Positions 7,983-17,530 of a DNA stretch of 64,000 bases are shown one piece after another. Each line of letters starts with the position of its first letter. Position 1 is the first letter of the stretch. Source of the stretch: Chitinophagaceae bacterium. Lineage in GTDB: Bacteria > Bacteroidota > Bacteroidia > Chitinophagales > Chitinophagaceae. A program made the position numbers and the translations under genes. Under the pieces are notes generated by a model. That model was given only the letters and a program-made list of their open reading frames with translations. It was not told the DNA's origin and searched no databases. Location: contig JADKJV010000027.1 of the NCBI GenBank assembly GCA_016720825.1, positions 62,001-126,000 on the forward strand. The letters run 5' to 3'.

Positions 7983-10380
7983 ATGAAAAAATCAGTTTTG
8001 GTTTGTTTACTGTCTGTCCTGGCTGCAGGCCCTTTGGCCGCACAGGATGTTTACAACAACCCGGGCAGTAATCACGGTAACAAGTTTGAACAGCTGGGCA
8101 CCATCATGCCCACACCCAACGAATACCGGACAGCGAGCGGTGCACCAGGACCCAAGTACTGGCAGCAGCGCTGCGATTATGACATCAAATGTGAACTGGA
8201 TGAAAAAAACCTGAAGCTGAATGGCAGCGAAACGGTGACGTATTTCAATAACTCACCGGATGTGCTCACTTATCTCTGGCTCCAGCTGGATGAGAACCAG
8301 CATAACACCCTGAAAAATGCAAACTATCAGACCAGTAATACGATGTCACGTTCCACTTCACCGCAGCAGCTCGACCGCATGCAGGAAGGAAAGGAAGACA
8401 ACGGATATGGTTTCAATATCACCAAACTGACTGACGCAACAGGTAAATCACTGAACTATACAGTGAATAAAACCATGATGCGGGTAGATCTTCCTGTGCC
8501 GTTAAAACCCGGACAGCGCTACACGTTTATCCTCGACTGGAATTATAAAATGTCGGACCGCATGCAGCGCGGCGGACGTGGTGGTTATGAATATTTCCCT
8601 GAAGACGGTAATTATGAATTTACCATGACGCAGTGGTATCCCCGTCTTTGCGTGTACAGCGATTTCCAGGGCTGGCAGAATCACCAGTTTACCGGCCGTG
8701 GCGAGTTTGCACTCACCTTTGGTAATTTCAAAGTACAGATGACTGTGCCTGCTGATCATGTGATCGGCGCCACGGGCCAGTGCCAGAATTACCAGCAGGT
8801 ATTGAATGCCGCACAGTTTGCCCGCTGGCAGAAAGCGCAAACCGGCAAAGATGTTACAGAGATTGTAACACTGGATGAAGCCAAAGCTGCAGAAAAACAA
8901 AAAGTTGAAAAGAAAGAAACCTGGATTTTCAAGGCAGAAAATGTACGCGATTTCTCCTGGGGTTCTTCCCGCAAATTTGTTTTTGATGCATTACCTGTAT
9001 CCATTGAAGGAAAGAAAGTAATGTGCATGAGCTATTATTCAAAAGAAGCGTATGGCCTGTACCGTCCTTTCTCTACAAAAGCAGTTGCGCATACAATCAA
9101 AACATATTCTCAGTTTACGATTCCTTACCCCTACCCTGTTGCACAGAGTGTGGAAGCCAGCAATGGCATGGAATACCCGATGATCTGTTTCAATTTCGGC
9201 CGTACGGAGAAAGATGGCACTTATAGTGAAGGAACCAAGAACGGAATGATCGGTGTAGTGATCCATGAAGTAGGCCATAACTTCTTCCCCATGATCATCA
9301 ACAGTGATGAGCGCCAGTGGAGCTGGATGGATGAAGGGCTGAACACTTTTGTGGAATACCTCGCGGAAGAACTGTGGGATAATAAATTCCCCAGCCGCCG
9401 CGGACCTGCAGGCACCATCACTGATTACATGAAGCTCCCGAAAGACCAGCTGGAGCCGATTATGACCAACAGTGAGAACATTGTACAGTTCGGGGCCAAC
9501 GCTTATTCTAAACCCGCAACTGGTTTGAATATCCTCCGCGAAACGATCATGGGCCGCGAGCAGTTTGACTATGCCTTTAAGGAATATGCACGCCGCTGGG
9601 CTTTCAAACATCCCACACCGGCTGATTTGTTCCGCACCATGGAAGATGCCAGTGGTGAGGACCTTGATTGGTTCTGGCGCGGCTGGTTCTACAGCACGGA
9701 AGCCTGTGATATCTCTATCGATACGGTGAAGTTTGCCAAAGCAGATGTAAACGCCAAACAGGATGCCACGAAAGAAATGACCGTAAAACGTGAGGTAGCC
9801 AAACCCCAGCAGGCGGCTTATGATGATATCTCAAAAATCCGTAACAGGGAAGACAACAAAATCAAATTTGCCACCGATGCCGATACCACGCTCCGTGATT
9901 TTTACTGGAGATATGCACGCGGCATTGAGCCGATTGACACCACTAAATACGACGTGGTGATTCCCGGCAGCACCCCTGACCCGCTGGATGAAGCAAACCA
10001 AAGCCAAATACGCCGGTAAAAATATGTATGAGCTTACCCTTTCTAACAAAGGCGGACTGGTTATGCCCATCATCATTGAGTGGACGTACAAAGACGGTAC
10101 GAAAGAAATCGACCGCATTCCTGCCCAGGTTTGGCGCATGAATGAAAACAAAGTGATCAAGACTTTTGTAAAAGACAAAGAAGTGGCCTCTATCAAACTC
10201 GATCCGCTCAAAGAAACTGCAGATATCAACGAAGCCAACAACAGCTGGAATACCATTGCTGAACCCAGCAAGTTCAGTGTATTCAAAGCAGGTCTCCGCG
10301 GCGGACGCGGCGGTGGCCCTGGCGGCGGCGGCGGCGGACTGAACCCGATGCAGAAGGCTCAGGAGAAGAAAGGATTCTAG
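7983..10380 (+). CDS. M1-family zinc metallopeptidase, frameshifted near the C-terminus
   Basis: Secreted aminopeptidase-like enzyme with signal peptide MKKSVLVCLLSVLAAGPLAAQ. The N-terminal beta domain (about 50-330) is followed by the catalytic domain with GMEYPM (substrate-amine binding, GxMEN-like) and zinc motif HEVGH near residue 428, then WMDEGLNTFVEY supplying the third zinc ligand. The frame ends at 10019 after DPLDEANQSQIRR, while the neighbouring frame continues KAKYAGKNMYELTLSNKGG to 10380. Removing one A from AAA at 9995-9997 restores DEATKAKYAGKN and gives a 798-aa protein ending in a Gly-rich tail (RGGRGGGPGGGGGGLNPMQ). The catalytic part is intact either way. Similar in plan to the second M1 gene at 45773. 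Confidence 0.88.
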
Positions 10381-10611
10381 AGTATTTGAAAGTGGAAAGT
10401 TGAAAGTTGAAAGTTAAACCTAAACATTTCAATTTCTCTCTTTATCCGAAAAGCATAAAATAGAAGAAACCAAAATAAAAGACCGCCACCGGCGGTCTTT
10501 TATTTTATCAAATCATTTTGCGGCACAGAATAGAATTGCATTTCCGATCTTTAGTACAACTTCCAACTTCCAACCTCCAACTTCCAACTTCCAACCTAGA
10601 AACTCCAACTC
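10381..10611. repeat. Low-complexity tandem words flanking the terminator
   Basis: The segment 10388-10415 holds AAAGTTGAAAGTTGAAAGT-type tandem words. The segment 10558-10610 holds CTTCCAAC(T/C)TCCAAC-type tandem words of 7-8 bp. They are similar in style to intergenic TTTCCAGTTACC words at 11430-11466 and to the GGCAACTGGAAACTGG tract inside the gene at 62913. No coding potential. Confidence 0.6.
10476..10506 (+). terminator. Intrinsic terminator (bidirectional)
   Basis: A near-perfect palindrome with stem AAAAGACCGCC / GGCGGTCTTTT around loop ACC, followed by TATTTTA. It lies 96 nt after the M1 peptidase gene. The same hairpin read on the - strand is followed by TTTTATTTTGG. Confidence 0.8.
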
Positions 10612-11424
10612 TCAATTCTCTATTACAAACTCATAAAACCCTTTCATCTCCTTCCTCCACGCCGCCTCATTATGCCTCCCCTCCTCCCGTATCACCGTCC
10701 TGAAAACCGATTTTGACACACGGTCAAATATTTCCATCGCTTTGAGCGTATTGGCTACCATCGTTTCGTCTTCCTGCTTTCCCGCATAAAAGAAAATCCG
10801 GGCTTTTATTTTCTTACCCTTCTTTTGGATTTCATCCATAATGGGCGGAGCTATCCAGAATGCAGAAGAAAATATACCGGCACCACCAAAAACTTTTGGG
10901 TACTGCAGCATGGCATACACTGAAATCAAACCACCCAGTGAACTGCCGGCGATGAATGTATGTTTCCTGTCTTTGAGAGTCCGGTAATGCCTGTCAACCC
11001 AGGGTTTGAGTGTTTTCACAATAAACTGAACGTATTCCTTTCCCTCTGCTTTCCCGTATTTTTCATGCGGGTAAGGCAGGTATTCCGGCAACCGGTATTC
11101 CCGGCCGTTATCAATACCCACAACAATAGCCTTTTGCCCTTGTACAGAATCCATCAATTCATCCACACCCCATTCCCCGGCATAAGAACTGGTATCATCA
11201 AATAAATTCTGCCCGTCGTGCATATAAATCACCGGGTATTTTTTCTGCGCCGCATCTTCCGGTAAATAAATCCAGATCCTTCGCACACGGCCCAATTGAG
11301 GAATTGAAAAAGCCGTATCAATGATGTGGACATTTTTTGAGGCTGTACTCACACGCACACTAGTACCCTGCTGTGAAAATGCAGTTTGTGTTATCAGTAG
11401 TAATATGATGAAAGGGATTCTCAT
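10612..11424 (-). CDS. Secreted esterase (putative esterase / alpha-beta hydrolase, Fes-like)
   Basis: A protein of 270 aa with signal peptide MRIPFIILLLITQTAFSQ. It has the fold landmarks of the putative-esterase family: RRIWIYLPEDA (first strands), YPVIYMHDGQNLFD, and a nucleophile elbow G-S-S-L-G-G with Ser162 (AGSSLGGLISVYAML). A C-terminal His is in EEGRHNEAAW. The family includes feruloyl esterases, siderophore-ester hydrolases (Fes/IroE) and uncharacterised hydrolases, so the substrate cannot be assigned. It is alone on the - strand between two low-complexity regions, with an intrinsic terminator downstream. Confidence 0.85.
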   Translation of the reverse strand: MRIPFIILLLITQTAFSQQGTSVRVSTASKNVHIIDTAFSIPQLGRVRRIWIYLPEDAAQKKYPVIYMHDGQNLFDDTSSYAGEWGVDELMDSVQGQKAIVVGIDNGREYRLPEYLPYPHEKYGKAEGKEYVQFIVKTLKPWVDRHYRTLKDRKHTFIAGSSLGGLISVYAMLQYPKVFGGAGIFSSAFWIAPPIMDEIQKKGKKIKARIFFYAGKQEDETMVANTLKAMEIFDRVSKSVFRTVIREEGRHNEAAWRKEMKGFYEFVIEN

Positions 11425-11853
11425 GTTGAAAAAAGTTTCCAGTTTCCAGTTACCGGTTACCAGTTATGCGGTTAAGATGCCAGAGTTTTATCCTGCGAGC
11501 AGGTCTTTGTGCAGATTTTGAATTAGATACTCGTTTGCTCATAGCCGCTTTAAATTGAAATTAAAAACTAAAATTGAAAGTTGTTTGTCAAGCCACACTT
11601 GCACAAAACCCAACGTTGGCTGTTCGTTGTTTCCGCTTTGTTTATTTAACCCTTGTTGCGTACATATACCAATTCCATTCCCAGGTTTTACCATTGTCTG
11701 CAGAAAAGGTCTGGCTTAATGGTTTTAACGCACTTCGTTTTTGGTCACCTCTTTAGTTGTTTCTAGAAATGCCAATATAAATAACAGCCTATGAATTCAC
11801 GCTGCTATTCGGGGGGCTACCCGGAATAAGAAGCTTCAACTACCCTGCAATAA
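11425..11853. other. 429-bp gene-free stretch
   Basis: I see no gene here. It begins with TTTCCAGTTACCGGTTACC-like low-complexity words (about 11430-11466). Near 11807-11829 there is a short imperfect inverted repeat (TATTCGGGG ... CCCGGAATA), similar in sequence to the palindrome repeated in the gene at 62913. A 60-codon frame at 11574-11756 resembles no family I know. Confidence 0.5.
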
Positions 11854-12732
11854 TTACTTCATCAATTTCTTAATCTTCCCCAAATGTCCCTCACTCACCG
11901 GCCACACCGGTTGCCTGAAAGTATTCTTGCAAAGTCCCATTTCACTCAGGTAGGCTTTCACGCCGGCAGGACTTCCTTCGGTGAACATAGAGCTGATAAT
12001 ATCAATGTATTTATAGTGTAAAGGCCTGGCTGCGGCAAAATCGCCTTTGAGGCAATGCCGCACCATTGTGGAATAGTCAAGCGGATAGGCATTGGCCACT
12101 ACGGAGATCAATCCTTCTGCGCCGGCTGCGATCATGTGAAGGGTGATCGGATCATCGCCGCTGATGACCATAAAGTCGGCCGGTTTGTTTTTGATGATCT
12201 GGCTGATCTGTTCAAAATTGCCGCTGGCTTCCTTGGTGGCGAATATGTTTTTGCAATCATGTGCAATGCGGAGCTGGGTATCTGCCGTCAGGTTCTGTCC
12301 CGTACGACCCGGCACATTGTACATGATGATGGGCAAAGGAGTAACCGCATCCAGTGCTTTGTAATGCTGGTAAAGACCTTCCTGGTTGGGTTTATTATAG
12401 TATGGCGCTACAGACAGGATCGCCTGGTAGCCGGTTAAATCAAATTCTTTAAAGCCGTGGATTACTTCACGGGTATCATTGCCACCAATACCGGCAACAA
12501 TGGGCACACGGCCTGCTACCTGTTTTTGTACGAATGACAATACTTCCTGTTTCTCTTTACCATGTACCGTAGCACTTTCACCGGTGGTGCCCAGTACAAC
12601 CAGGTATTCCACCTTACCATTAATCCAGAATTCAATCAGTTTGCTGAAACTGTTCCAGTCAATACTCCCGTCTTCATGGAAAGGAGTTACAATAGCGATA
12701 CCGGTTCCGGTAAATTGATCACGCAATGACAT
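11854..12732 (-). CDS. dapA: 4-hydroxy-tetrahydrodipicolinate synthase
   Basis: Condenses pyruvate with aspartate semialdehyde in the first committed step of lysine and meso-diaminopimelate synthesis. The 292 aa match the family length. The pyruvate-binding GTTGE lies at residues 48-52, catalytic Tyr138 in MYNVPGRTG and Schiff-base Lys167 in ATKEASGN. Followed by ISGDDP, the active-site barrel is complete. The gene follows a lipoprotein gene by 3 nt on the same strand, with accA upstream, so an accA-lipoprotein-dapA transcript is likely. Confidence 0.95.
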   Translation of the reverse strand: MSLRDQFTGTGIAIVTPFHEDGSIDWNSFSKLIEFWINGKVEYLVVLGTTGESATVHGKEKQEVLSFVQKQVAGRVPIVAGIGGNDTREVIHGFKEFDLTGYQAILSVAPYYNKPNQEGLYQHYKALDAVTPLPIIMYNVPGRTGQNLTADTQLRIAHDCKNIFATKEASGNFEQISQIIKNKPADFMVISGDDPITLHMIAAGAEGLISVVANAYPLDYSTMVRHCLKGDFAAARPLHYKYIDIISSMFTEGSPAGVKAYLSEMGLCKNTFRQPVWPVSEGHLGKIKKLMK

Positions 12733-12735
12733 AGA

Positions 12736-13344
12736 TTACAATTTAGAATTGAGCAAGGAAGAAAGGATGCTTTCTTCCAGTTCCTTTACTTTATAGTCAA
12801 AACTATTGATTATTGTAATAACTGCCACAGGTGGGATGTCCATGAAATACAAATCTGTAAAAGTTTTTTCATCGCTAACCGGCTCCAGTTTTTTGGATAT
12901 GGACCTTTGAACACTGTCGGTACAATAAGGCTGCATGAAATTCCTGGCCTTTTGGATCTGGCTGTACAGTGCAGCGCTGTTCCGGGATTGTATAAAAAAA
13001 CGGTTCGTCAGATCAATGGAATCTTCAGAAATGATTGGAATTGTTTGCCCGGTTTTGTCACCACAAACAAGATAAAAATCGCTTTTAAGGTTGCCGGTAA
13101 ACTGTAAATAATGATCAACGCTTGTTCTTATCAGTATAAATTCCCTTTTCCTCTCCGGGAATCTGCGGGCAAGCGAGTCATAGATAAAATCCCGGTCGGC
13201 TATGCCGGGTAACAGGGCTTTACTGAGTGAATCTGGTGGTGTGGGATAACGATCTGACCCTGGCTCATTTTTATCACCTGAATGGTTATTCCCGCAAGAG
13301 AGCAGGAGAAATGAAATAATTATATAAAGTGGTGATTTAATCAA
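12736..13344 (-). CDS. Lipoprotein of unknown function
   Basis: A protein of 202 aa starting at TTG (13344). The N-terminus MIKSPLYIIISFLLLSCGNNHSGDK is a lipoprotein signal with lipobox LLSC, and the +2 to +4 residues (GNN) follow the Cys. The mature part is mixed alpha/beta with FDYKVKELEESILSSLLNSKL at the end. No domain is recognised. It is tightly spaced with dapA (3 nt), and the upstream accA gene ends 14 nt before it. The upstream position suggests co-transcription rather than a shared function. Confidence 0.7.
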   Translation of the reverse strand: MIKSPLYIIISFLLLSCGNNHSGDKNEPGSDRYPTPPDSLSKALLPGIADRDFIYDSLARRFPERKREFILIRTSVDHYLQFTGNLKSDFYLVCGDKTGQTIPIISEDSIDLTNRFFIQSRNSAALYSQIQKARNFMQPYCTDSVQRSISKKLEPVSDEKTFTDLYFMDIPPVAVITIINSFDYKVKELEESILSSLLNSKL

Positions 13345-13358
13345 ATCAGTATATGCTT

Positions 13359-14330
13359 CTAATCTTCTTCCCAGAATCCCATTTTACCGAATTTTTCAAT
13401 CCGGTTATTGACGCGGTCCTGTGGAGCTATGTTCTTCAGGTCGCGGATAACAGGTACCAGGAAATCTTTCAGAAGTTTAGCAGCTTCATCATAATCCCAA
13501 TGGGCGCCGCCCACGGGTTCGGGGATGATGCCGTCAATCAACCCAAAGCCCAGCATTTTTTCAGCCGTGAGCCTCAGTTGCTCCGCAGCTATTTCTTTTT
13601 TATCCCAGCTGCGCCAGAGGATGGATGAACAGCTTTCGGGGCTGATTACCGTGTACCAGGTGTTCTCCATCATATATACTTTATCACCTACACCGATTCC
13701 GAGGGCACCGCCGCTGGCACCTTCACCGATGATCACGCAGATCACAGGTACTTTGAGACGGATCATTTCATAAATGTTCCTGGCGATGGCTTCACCCTGT
13801 CCTCTTTCCTCAGCTTCCAGGCCGGGATAGGCACCGGGTGTATCAATTAACGTGATAACAGGTTTGTTGAATTTCTCTGCCAGTTTCATCAGGCGGAGGG
13901 CTTTGCGGTAGCCTTCAGGATTGGCCATACCGAAGTTCCGCATCTGGCGGGTTTTGGTATTGATCCCTTTTTGTTGTCCGATGATCATCACGGTTTCGCC
14001 GTCAATAGATGCAAACCCGCCCACCATGGCCTTGTCATCTTTCACATTGCGGTCGCCATACAGCTCCACGAATGTCTGGGCCATTTTGGTAATATATTTC
14101 AGGGTATAGGGCCTGTCGGGGTGACGGCTCAGTTGTACCCGCTGCCAGCTGCTGAGCTGGCTGGTAATTTCTTTTCTTTTGTCTAAAATGCCCTGTTCCA
14201 GTTTGAGAATCGTATCGCTGAGATCCAGTTTGGTTTTCTCCTGGCGGTGCTTCATGCTCGCGATCTCATCAATGAGGTCTTTGATCGGTTTTTCGAAGTC
14301 GAGGAACTGGCGGTTAGCATCGGATGGCAT
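13359..14330 (-). CDS. accA: Acetyl-CoA carboxylase carboxyltransferase subunit alpha
   Basis: Half of the carboxyltransferase that moves CO2 from carboxybiotin to acetyl-CoA to give malonyl-CoA for fatty-acid synthesis. The 323 aa match the usual length. Landmarks: N-terminal helix FLDFEKPIKDLIDEI, HPDRPYTLKYI, DTPGAYPGLEAEERGQ with GEGASGGALGIGVGD (oxyanion/CoA site), and ENTWYTVISPESCSSILW. The start is ATG 14330. The beta subunit is not in the window, as is common in this phylum. Confidence 0.96.
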   Translation of the reverse strand: MPSDANRQFLDFEKPIKDLIDEIASMKHRQEKTKLDLSDTILKLEQGILDKRKEITSQLSSWQRVQLSRHPDRPYTLKYITKMAQTFVELYGDRNVKDDKAMVGGFASIDGETVMIIGQQKGINTKTRQMRNFGMANPEGYRKALRLMKLAEKFNKPVITLIDTPGAYPGLEAEERGQGEAIARNIYEMIRLKVPVICVIIGEGASGGALGIGVGDKVYMMENTWYTVISPESCSSILWRSWDKKEIAAEQLRLTAEKMLGFGLIDGIIPEPVGGAHWDYDEAAKLLKDFLVPVIRDLKNIAPQDRVNNRIEKFGKMGFWEED

Positions 14331-14429
14331 AGGCGAAATATATGGATGAAACGGGGGCTAAATTAAGGATAATATCCATACCAAAGCACAGCGTAGATCA
14401 GATTGATCTTCAAATACTTGCAAAATAAC

Positions 14430-14454
14430 AAAAGGCTCCTTGAAGGAGCCTTTT
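14430..14454 (-). terminator. Intrinsic terminator after tRNA-Asp
   Basis: Palindrome AAAAGGCTCC / GGAGCCTTTT with loop TTGAA, starting one base beyond the tRNA 3' end. On the - strand the stem leads into TTTTGTTATTTTG. It could also act on + strand transcripts. Confidence 0.75.
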
Positions 14455-14455
14455 G

Positions 14456-14529
14456 CGGACCGGACGGGACTCGAACCCGCGACCTCCGCCGTGACAGGGC
14501 GGCATTCTAACCAACTGAACTACCGATCC
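14456..14529 (-). tRNA. tRNA-Asp (anticodon GTC)
   Basis: Reading the - strand, the acceptor GGATCGG pairs with CCGGTCC at the 3' side. D arm is GTTCAGTTGGTTAGAAT, anticodon arm CCGCC-CTGTCAC-GGCGG with anticodon GTC, and T arm CGCGGGTTCGAGTCCCG. The discriminator base is G, as expected for Asp. 3' CCA is not encoded (CAAAA follows). It is 74 nt long. Confidence 0.95.
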
Positions 14530-14648
14530 GTACCCGGTGGCAAAACACTGTTAAGTGATATGCTTTAGGGGCAGCAAAGATAACCCCGGAGCGTTTTTCA
14601 GCCAAAAGATTTTTCAGGTAACTGGAAGTTTTTTGCTGTTGTATCAGG

Positions 14649-14718
14649 ATATCGCCAGAAGCGATATAATAAAACTGCGAAGCCAGAGGCTTCGCAGAGC
14701 AATCCAGAGGCTTCGCAG
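14649..14718 (-). terminator. Palindromic region / terminator after TonB receptor
   Basis: On the - strand a perfect 10-bp stem CTGCGAAGCC / GGCTTCGCAG (14675-14697, loop TCT) is followed by TTTTATTATA, giving a good intrinsic terminator for the TonB receptor gene. The 15-mer CCAGAGGCTTCGCAG recurs at 14704-14718. A second perfect 7-bp inverted repeat, ATATCGC / GCGATAT, lies at 14649-14667. The density of inverted repeats in 70 bp is REP-like. Confidence 0.6.
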
Positions 14719-14775
14719 CGCATTAAAAAGTCTTCATCATCATACTGATTTAGATTAAATCCATCTGCATTTTCC

Positions 14776-17121
14776 TCAAAACTCAATCTTATAATTCAAC
14801 ACCGGCAGCAACCCCATCTGGTAATTCGTCTCAATTTTATTTTTCTCTGCATCATAATACTGGTCAAACACATTCAGGCGGTTGGTTATATTCTGGAAGT
14901 CCAGCGACAAGGTGCTGGTCAGCTGCCTGCGGTTCCATTTCATACTTAACCGCAGGTCTGTACGGAAATACGCCGGGTTTTGCAGGCTGAAGGCTTCCTT
15001 ATCCAGGAATACAGAATACCCTTTTTGCCGGGAGGCAACCAGATCAATTGGTGTGGTGCGTAAACCGCCGGCATAAATGGTTTTAATGTTTACACCAAAG
15101 GTTTTGGATTTGCGCTCATTCACAAAATCCTTCCCGCCAATCAGCGTGGCAATAAAATTACCATTGAAACGGGTGTTTCTTTCCACGCCATCTTTAGCCG
15201 TGTATTTCGACTGGTAAATGGAATTGCTGAGTGTGAAGTAAAAATTATTCTGCAGGTATCTTTCCAGTGATATCTCCACGCCGTAATTTTTCCCCTTGCC
15301 GGTATTCTTCATCGGGTCAGTGATATACTCATACTGGATATTCATGGTGGAAACAGTGCTGGTATCATAAATACTTACCGGCACTTTGATTAACTGCTGG
15401 TAATAGAATTCGGTTTTCACCTGGAAATTCTTTGCCAGCCTGTACGTATACGAAAGCACATAGTGACGGGATTTTGTCAGCCCGAGGTTTTTATTGGGCA
15501 GGGTAATGCTGCCATCCGGTGCTGTCTGCTGCGCAAAATAAACATTCAGCGTCTGCATCTGGCTGTGCACTCCATAACCTGCCGCCAGGCTGCTTTTGCT
15601 GCTGATATTCCATTTGGCGCCAAAGCGTGGCTCCACCGATGAACTGTTATTATGCGTGAGCCGGAAATAATGAATACCGGCATTAAAACTGACATTGTTT
15701 GATGGCTTGAACTGCCATTGCGCAAAGGCCTGCTGGGTGGAAGTGTTGCCTTTTGCATTCAGTATCTCCTCCAGCGGATCGCCCTGGTGATCCCGGGACT
15801 GCCTGAAGAATTTATAATTGATCCAGTGCAGATTAATCCCGGCCCGCAGCAACAAACGGTTGCTGAATTTATAATTGAGTGTGGAATTGATACTCTTTTT
15901 ACCGGTTGTGAACTTATCCAGGTAGGTTTTTTCCAGAGTATAATCGTCCCGGATATAATTCACATCATCCCCGATTTTAGTTTCTGACAAACCAACACCT
16001 GTTTTAATATTCAGCTTATTCCCGACCAATATGGTATGGGTAAGCCCTGTCATCCCCGTATTGGAGAAAAATTTATCGCCGTACCGGTCATAGTCAGTTT
16101 CCCATTTGGCCGAATCAGTTTCTGCTTTGTATTTCACATCACTCAATCCGCCAAAACCAAACAACGTGAAACTGCCCGCTTTCTTCGTGGGGAAATAAAA
16201 ATTATAAGAGAGGTCCTGGAAATTGGTAGCCCCGTTATCGGGATCTAATAAACCAAATTTTGCGAGCAATGACAAAGTGGAGTACCTGTAATTGATGAGG
16301 TATGAACCTTTGTAGTGCTTTGAGAACGGCCCCTCCAGTGAAGCATTTAACCCAAGCACCCCGGCCTGCAATGAATATTCCCTTTTCTCATTATTTCCTT
16401 TACGGAGTTTCAAGTCAAAAACACCACTCAACGCATTACCATACTCCGCTGCAAAAGCAGCCGTAATAAAATCAGAATTGGAAAGCAGTTGAGAACTTAA
16501 AATGGAAATCCCTCCCCCGCTGCTGCCGGGTGAACCAAAATGATTCGGATTTGGGATATCCATCCCTTCCATGCGCCACAACAAACCTGTCGGTGAATTA
16601 CCCCGGATAACGATACTGTTATTACCGTCATCCATGGCCAGCACCCCCGGGTATGCAGTAGCCATCCGCAACGGGTCATTCACCGCCGCCGCATATTTCT
16701 GTGTTTCCTCCACCGTAAATGCACGGGCACTCACCAGGCTCATATCATTCAGCGGCTTATTTTTTTTGGTATTCGCCTTCAGGTACACTTCCACTTCTTT
16801 TTTAACAATAGCTTCCAGCGGAACAGCAATAACTGTTTCCTTTCCGGAGATGACCGTAATATTTTCCAGTACCCCTTCTTTAAATCCCATATAGGTAACG
16901 GTTATCCGGTATGAACCCACCGGCACGGCATTAAAACGGAAATTACCTTCCGCATCCGTAATCACTGATTTACCCAGACTGGCAATACTCACCGTAGCGC
17001 CGGGTAGCGGCTGCTGAATCACCTGGTCAGTCACCGTACCACGAAGCAACTGGGTATACTGGGCCTGCAGGGAATTTATTTTTACGAACAGGGATAAAGC
17101 AATGCATAAAAGGATTCTCAT
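14776..17121 (-). CDS. TonB-dependent receptor with carboxypeptidase-like N-terminal domain
   Basis: Outer-membrane beta-barrel receptor of 781 aa from the ATG at 17121. Signal peptide ends near NSLQAQ. A carboxypeptidase-D regulatory-like domain follows (GTVTDQVIQQPLPGATVSI...FRFNAVPVGSYRITVTYMGF). The plug domain contains RMATAYPGVLAMDD and SIVIRGNSPTGLLWRMEG, and about 550 residues of barrel end in LPVLNYKIEF with a terminal Phe. There is no STN domain, so classical FecIR signalling through this protein alone is unlikely. The STN domain sits in a separate protein encoded upstream (17531-19360). No SusD-like gene is adjacent. The substrate is unknown. The gene is intact. Confidence 0.9.
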   Translation of the reverse strand: MRILLCIALSLFVKINSLQAQYTQLLRGTVTDQVIQQPLPGATVSIASLGKSVITDAEGNFRFNAVPVGSYRITVTYMGFKEGVLENITVISGKETVIAVPLEAIVKKEVEVYLKANTKKNKPLNDMSLVSARAFTVEETQKYAAAVNDPLRMATAYPGVLAMDDGNNSIVIRGNSPTGLLWRMEGMDIPNPNHFGSPGSSGGGISILSSQLLSNSDFITAAFAAEYGNALSGVFDLKLRKGNNEKREYSLQAGVLGLNASLEGPFSKHYKGSYLINYRYSTLSLLAKFGLLDPDNGATNFQDLSYNFYFPTKKAGSFTLFGFGGLSDVKYKAETDSAKWETDYDRYGDKFFSNTGMTGLTHTILVGNKLNIKTGVGLSETKIGDDVNYIRDDYTLEKTYLDKFTTGKKSINSTLNYKFSNRLLLRAGINLHWINYKFFRQSRDHQGDPLEEILNAKGNTSTQQAFAQWQFKPSNNVSFNAGIHYFRLTHNNSSSVEPRFGAKWNISSKSSLAAGYGVHSQMQTLNVYFAQQTAPDGSITLPNKNLGLTKSRHYVLSYTYRLAKNFQVKTEFYYQQLIKVPVSIYDTSTVSTMNIQYEYITDPMKNTGKGKNYGVEISLERYLQNNFYFTLSNSIYQSKYTAKDGVERNTRFNGNFIATLIGGKDFVNERKSKTFGVNIKTIYAGGLRTTPIDLVASRQKGYSVFLDKEAFSLQNPAYFRTDLRLSMKWNRRQLTSTLSLDFQNITNRLNVFDQYYDAEKNKIETNYQMGLLPVLNYKIEF

Positions 17122-17530
17122 AATAGTCTCTTTACTTGATTGATGATTCAATGGTTTTATTGAATAACAACCAAAGAGACTATCACCCTTATCCGTTAAC
17201 AATTTATTATATGTACGCTGGCAAAAAAAAGACGCCACAAGGGCGTCAGTCAGGCAGAAGAAAAATGGCTGATGTAGTTTTCCGGAAAAGAATATAAATC
17301 AACTCAAAAGAAAACTGCCCCCGTGGCCTTGAAGCTAAACCGACTTCGCGAGCAAAGCAAGCGGGAGGTCAAAAATCCCAAACCCCAAATGGCTAACCTG
17401 GGCTGGAAAGGTTGACATTTTGAATATTATAAGATATCCAGAAAGTGATGTTACAGTTTACTCTCTTCATAACGATTTTCCCGCTTTGCCCGAAGAAGAA
17501 TTTCAACCTGCTTTTGATATAGTTTCTGGT
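17122..17530. other. 409-bp intergenic region
   Basis: It contains the leader of the TonB receptor gene, an intrinsic terminator (17223-17247) and a segment at 17420-17533 that reads as a plausible 38-codon peptide (TTG start; NIIRYPESDVTVYSLHNDF...) before running antisense into the neighbouring gene. It may be a decayed gene end; no family was recognised. Confidence 0.4.
17223..17247 (-). terminator. Intrinsic terminator
   Basis: On the - strand stem GACGCC / GGCGTC with loop CTTGT is followed by eight T residues. It terminates the FecI/FecR/STN-protein transcript about 290 nt after the last gene and before the TonB receptor gene, separating the two units. Confidence 0.75.

Noticed and set aside
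9988..10380. Separate gene downstream of the M1 peptidase
   Set aside because: Its sequence continues the M1 protein after removal of one A at 9995-9997, and its apparent Met is an out-of-frame reading of the previous codons.
11574..11756. Small gene in the gap between the esterase and dapA genes
   Set aside because: No ribosome-binding context, no recognised family and unusual composition; more likely chance open frame.
11807..11829. Terminator of the dapA transcript
   Set aside because: The inverted repeat is imperfect and lacks a T tract on the - strand; it resembles a repeat-element core rather than a terminator.
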